DNA of 64,000 bases from Desulfotruncus arcticus DSM 17038 (GTDB lineage: Bacteria > Bacillota > Desulfotomaculia > Desulfotomaculales > Desulfallaceae): NCBI RefSeq assembly GCF_900113335.1, contig NZ_FOOX01000004.1, positions 124,001 through 188,000 on the forward strand. The letters are read 5' to 3'. A program made the position numbers and the translations under genes. A model generated the notes under the pieces. It had not been told where the DNA came from. It did no database searches and saw nothing but the letters and a program-made list of their open reading frames with translations. Below, piece by piece: positions 60,787 to 64,000 of the stretch (positions within the stretch are counted from its first letter, which is position 1; the number at the start of each line of letters is the position of its first letter).

Positions 60787-61839
60787 TTATTTCTTAAGCT
60801 GATCCACAATATACTGCCAATTCACGTGATTATCAATTATCTCCCTGGCTGCATTGATCGCTTGATTATCCCCGGGCCGGATGTTTTTTGATACTTCGGA
60901 CAGCTTTTCCATAGTGGCGTAAGTATCGTAATGCACCAGTATGACCGGAACACCTTTTTCAGATGCCCTGGCTATCACCTTTACATCCGGATATAACCCC
61001 CCGGTTAAGATAATGACCGAGGTGCTGGTTTCCAGCGCGGCCAGAGCCAGGTCGGCACGGTCACCGCCGGTGATAAAGGCCTTGTTGGGGGAACGGCGCA
61101 AGTACCCCAGCGCGCTTTCAATAGTCATGGCACCGATGATCAGGTCTTCGACCGGGCGGTCCAGCTTGTCTTCACCCGCCAGCACCTCTCCGCCAAGTGT
61201 ATCAAAGTATTCCGCCACCGTGGGAAAAGCGAAATCATGCCTGGCCGGTATAATCCCCAGCGTGCGGTAGCCCCTTTCCGAAAGCCGCTGTTGATAGATC
61301 CCTTCGGTTTTCGCCAGCAGTGGCCGCGGTACGTTATTAAATATATTGCCGATAACAGGAATGTCCTGCCCGGAAAATTGATTGTTCAGGAATACCGTCT
61401 GGTCCAAGCTATAATCATTTTTAATTTTGATGATAAATAAGGCGGCCGCGTTAAGTCTTCGGGCCAGGGTGATTGCATCCAGACCCAGGGTAGACATAAT
61501 GGAGGGGTCGCTGGCTCCTCCGATAACAACTATGTCTGCGCCGGACGAAACCTTTTCAAAAGTGGCGGTAAGCTGCTCAATTGTTTCACTGTGACGATAA
61601 GTTGAAAGATAAGAAGGTCCCGCCTTATAAGGGGCTATCTCGTCAGCATCCGGCTGCATTTCCAGCACCTGTTTCATCAGCAGGGCGTCTCTGTCTTTCC
61701 TGGATGCAGCGCCGGTCAGGTTGGCTACCGGCTTGAAATAGGCCACTTTGTAACCCAGGTCTTTTAACTTTAGCGCCAGGCCCACAGCAACGGCAGTTTT
61801 TCCGCTTTCCGCCGTTCCCAGAATGAACAGGTTTCTCAT
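60787..61839 (-). CDS. DRTGG-domain NTPase (phosphotransacetylase-N-terminal-like)
   Basis: The 350-residue protein combines a BioD/CobQ-like P-loop domain (RNLFILGTAESGKTAVAVGLALKL) with a C-terminal DRTGG domain (PVEDLIIGAMTIESALGYLRRSPNKAFITGGDRADLALAALETSTSVIILTGG, quoted in part by its boundaries ~240-290). These domains occur together in the N-terminal half of long phosphotransacetylases, but the catalytic half is absent. ATG 61839 has GAGGTG at good spacing; GTG 61848 overlaps that site. It lies directly downstream of the ADP-forming synthetase gene and may regulate it. Confidence 0.82.
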   Translation of the reverse strand: MRNLFILGTAESGKTAVAVGLALKLKDLGYKVAYFKPVANLTGAASRKDRDALLMKQVLEMQPDADEIAPYKAGPSYLSTYRHSETIEQLTATFEKVSSGADIVVIGGASDPSIMSTLGLDAITLARRLNAAALFIIKIKNDYSLDQTVFLNNQFSGQDIPVIGNIFNNVPRPLLAKTEGIYQQRLSERGYRTLGIIPARHDFAFPTVAEYFDTLGGEVLAGEDKLDRPVEDLIIGAMTIESALGYLRRSPNKAFITGGDRADLALAALETSTSVIILTGGLYPDVKVIARASEKGVPVILVHYDTYATMEKLSEVSKNIRPGDNQAINAAREIIDNHVNWQYIVDQLKK

Positions 61840-61849
61840 TATTAACACC

Positions 61850-63952
61850 TCACGATACCGTTATTTTAATATCTAGGGCCGATGCGCCCTCTGGATAAGC
61901 AAATATCGGATTAATATCCAATTCGGTGATCTCACTGAAATCTGTTACCAGGCGGGCCGTTCTGGCGATGATATCCACAATGGCGCTTATATCGGCCGGC
62001 TGTTCACCGCGATATCCCTTCAGCAGCGTGTAAGCCTTTGTTTCTGTAAGCATTTTTTGTATTTCCTTTTCGGTTAGGCCGCGGGCCAACCGGAAGCTTA
62101 CGTCTTTCATCAGGTTAACGTAAATGCCGCCCAGGCCAAAGGCAATTAAAGGTCCGAACTGCACATCCCTGGACATGCCCACGATTAATTCCGTCCCTTT
62201 GGGCATCATTTTTTGAATTTCTATGCCGTGAATAATCACATCCGGCAGGTAACGCTGGATGTTTTCAGTTATTTCAATATACCCCCGCCGTACTTCTGCC
62301 GCACTTTTTAAGCCAATCAGCACCCCGCCCACATCGGTTTTGTGCATTATTTTGGGTGACGCCACTTTAAGCACCACCGGGAAGCCGATTTGCTCCGCTA
62401 GCTGAACCGCCTGGTCCGGTGAAGCGGCCAGCAACACCGGCGCGGCCGGGATACCGTAAGCCGTGGCTGCCTGGTAAGCCTCACTGCCGAGTAACACAAG
62501 CCTGCCGTCCTGCCGGGCGTGTTCAAATATATTTTTAACTGTTTCATGGTCAGCGTTAATAGTTGTTTCCCGGCGCTCTTCCGGCCGTGCTTTCATTTCC
62601 GAGTAACGGGACATGCCGCTGATGGCGTTGATGGCAGGTTCCGGAAAGGTAAAGCACGGAATCCCGGCTTCGGATAACAGTTTGGCTCCCGGGGCCAGCA
62701 TGGGCCCTCCCATATATGCCGCCAGCACGGGTTTGTCCGGGTGTTTTTGGTGCAAATCCACGATGGCCCGGGCTGTCGGCACCGGGTCGGTGACTGCCGT
62801 CGGGCAAACCAGTACCACTGCGCTGCCCACGGACGGGTCGGCCAGTACTTTTTCCAGTGCTGTTTGGTAGCGGTCGGCACCGGCATCTCCCAAAACGTCT
62901 ACCGGGTTATAGATATTTGATTCCGCCGGGAGGCTTTGCCGTAAAGCATCAATAGTATCCTTGGTAAACCGGGCCATGGCCAGTCCCTTGGTTTCAACTG
63001 TGTCCGTGGCTACAATACCCGGCCCGCCGGCGTTGGTTACCACGGCAACGTTGCGGTTGGGCGGCACGGGCTGTTCGGCAAAAACCACGGCCAGGTCGAA
63101 TAGCTCCGGCATGCTGTGGGCCCTGATAATGCCACACTGGTTAAAAGCGGTTTCATAGGCCAGGTCGCTGCCCGCCAGCGCCCCTGTGTGGGATGACGCA
63201 GCCATGGCGCCGGCCTGGCTGGTCCCGGACTTTAAGATGATCACAGGCTTTTTACGGGTTGCCCGTTCGGCTACATCCAAAAAATAGTCGCCATTGGCGA
63301 CATCTTCTATATAGCAAAGGATAACTTTGGTGGTTGGATCATTGGCGGCGGCAGCAATAAAATCCGCCTCGTTAAGCTGGGCTTTGTTGCCCAGGCTGAC
63401 CACCTTGCTGAAATTGAGCCCGGTGAGGACGCTCCAGTCCAAAATAGCCACCAGCATCGCCCCGCTTTGCGAGATAAAGGTTATATCACCGGTGCGGGCA
63501 GGGTAGGTGGCGGAAAAGGACGCGTTAAGATTGGCGTGGGTATTCATCATGCCCACGCAGTTTGGTCCCAGCATGTTCATTTGATAGCTGCTGCAAACCT
63601 CAACAAGCTTTTTCTCCAGCTCCAGTCCTTCCCGGCCAACTTCTTTAAAGCCGGCGGTTATTACAACCAGGTGTTTAACCCCTTTTTCCCCGCAGGCTTT
63701 CGCCAGGTCCAGGGTCCTGGCTGCCGGTACGGCAACCACCACCAGCTCCGGCGCCTCCTGGATCGCCCCTATATCGGGATAACAGGGCAGGCCTTCGATT
63801 TCATCGGCTTTGGGGTTAACCGGGTAAATAGCACCTTTAAATCCGCTGCTGATGATGTTTTTAAGTATGGCGTTGCCAATTTTGCCGGGTTTTTGGGACG
63901 CGCCGGCAATAGCAACGGACCGGGGATTAAAAAAACCGGTCAAATCGGTCAT
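61850..63952 (-). CDS. ADP-forming acyl-CoA (acetyl-CoA) synthetase, fused alpha-beta
   Basis: The enzyme converts acyl-CoA, ADP and phosphate to acid, CoA and ATP, or the reverse, through a phosphohistidine. The 700-residue protein has the alpha part (RSVAIAGASQKPGKIGNAI, LGPNCVGMMN, FISQSGAMLVAILDW, ASSHTGALAGSD with the phospho-His) followed by the ATP-grasp beta part (YGIPAAPVLLAASPDQAV, PVVLKVASPKIMHKTDVGGV, FGPLIAFGLGGIYVN, ELDINPIFAYPEGASALDIKI). It is complete. It could recover ATP from acyl-CoA made by the 2-oxoacid:ferredoxin oxidoreductase encoded 5 kb away. Confidence 0.93.
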   Translation of the reverse strand: MTDLTGFFNPRSVAIAGASQKPGKIGNAILKNIISSGFKGAIYPVNPKADEIEGLPCYPDIGAIQEAPELVVVAVPAARTLDLAKACGEKGVKHLVVITAGFKEVGREGLELEKKLVEVCSSYQMNMLGPNCVGMMNTHANLNASFSATYPARTGDITFISQSGAMLVAILDWSVLTGLNFSKVVSLGNKAQLNEADFIAAAANDPTTKVILCYIEDVANGDYFLDVAERATRKKPVIILKSGTSQAGAMAASSHTGALAGSDLAYETAFNQCGIIRAHSMPELFDLAVVFAEQPVPPNRNVAVVTNAGGPGIVATDTVETKGLAMARFTKDTIDALRQSLPAESNIYNPVDVLGDAGADRYQTALEKVLADPSVGSAVVLVCPTAVTDPVPTARAIVDLHQKHPDKPVLAAYMGGPMLAPGAKLLSEAGIPCFTFPEPAINAISGMSRYSEMKARPEERRETTINADHETVKNIFEHARQDGRLVLLGSEAYQAATAYGIPAAPVLLAASPDQAVQLAEQIGFPVVLKVASPKIMHKTDVGGVLIGLKSAAEVRRGYIEITENIQRYLPDVIIHGIEIQKMMPKGTELIVGMSRDVQFGPLIAFGLGGIYVNLMKDVSFRLARGLTEKEIQKMLTETKAYTLLKGYRGEQPADISAIVDIIARTARLVTDFSEITELDINPIFAYPEGASALDIKITVS

Positions 63953-64000
63953 TATTTCACCTTCTTAGGGAACGTGATGATTTTAAGCTTTTGATATCTT

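Overview
The window looks like the chromosome of a spore-forming, anaerobic member of the Clostridia, probably Peptococcaceae (Desulfotomaculum/Pelotomaculum-like). The evidence is a gpr spore protease beside an alpha/beta-type SASP gene, YjcZ-like spore peptides, strong Gram-positive Shine-Dalgarno sites with frequent TTG/GTG starts, a tungsten-type aldehyde:ferredoxin oxidoreductase, a 2-oxoacid:ferredoxin oxidoreductase, an ADP-forming acyl-CoA synthetase and two sigma-54 activators. The genus is inferred; no rRNA is present.

Layout. (1) 1-1296: 3' part of recG. (2) 1303-9200: an eroded defence island. A Cas2 C-terminal remnant directly follows recG. Then come two copies of one CRISPR leader, each followed by only repeat-spacer-repeat, a headless hicB and a headless CARF-HEPN (Csx1/TM1812-like) gene meeting at one junction, two broken WYL regulators, a 107-bp duplicated piece of recG, a broken tnpB, a PIN toxin-antitoxin pair, an excisionase-like gene and one solitary CRISPR repeat. 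(3) 9523-16976: an NCS2 permease and an iron alcohol dehydrogenase on either side of a CBS-PAS-sigma-54 activator, each with a good -24/-12 promoter, followed by an aldehyde:ferredoxin oxidoreductase. (4) 17151-18440: a resB remnant and a LexA/CI-like repressor. (5) 19028-34090: a peptide/opine-type ABC transporter with a hydantoin-racemase-like protein, nitroreductase, M24 peptidase, cupin, HyuA/HyuB and a PucR regulator, which looks like a catabolic cluster for a cyclic amide or modified amino acid. (6) 34129-38933: zinc-ribbon membrane protein, radical SAM enzyme, chemoreceptor. (7) 39304-43397: a Bacillus-type LiaIHFSR envelope-stress operon, followed by alkaline phosphatase, hemolysin III and a VanX-type dipeptidase. 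(8) 48190-49820: hairpin-rich DNA with four very small spore-type or membrane peptide genes. (9) 50056-57475: a flavoprotein, then a BkdR-like sigma-54 activator, a double palindrome, a sigma-54 promoter and an operon for branched-chain amino acid dehydrogenase plus 2-oxoacid:ferredoxin oxidoreductase. (10) 57580-63952: SASP, gpr, rsmD, coaD and an ADP-forming acyl-CoA synthetase locus.

recG and rsmD-coaD are close neighbours in many Clostridia. Here about 58 kb of largely accessory DNA lies between them. The parts most worth a second look are the decayed CRISPR locus with its duplicated leader, the two sigma-54 regulatory regions, three perfect 17-bp palindromes at an exact 23-nt period (35384-35446), and the dispersed repeat built on GGAGTCAGAAT.
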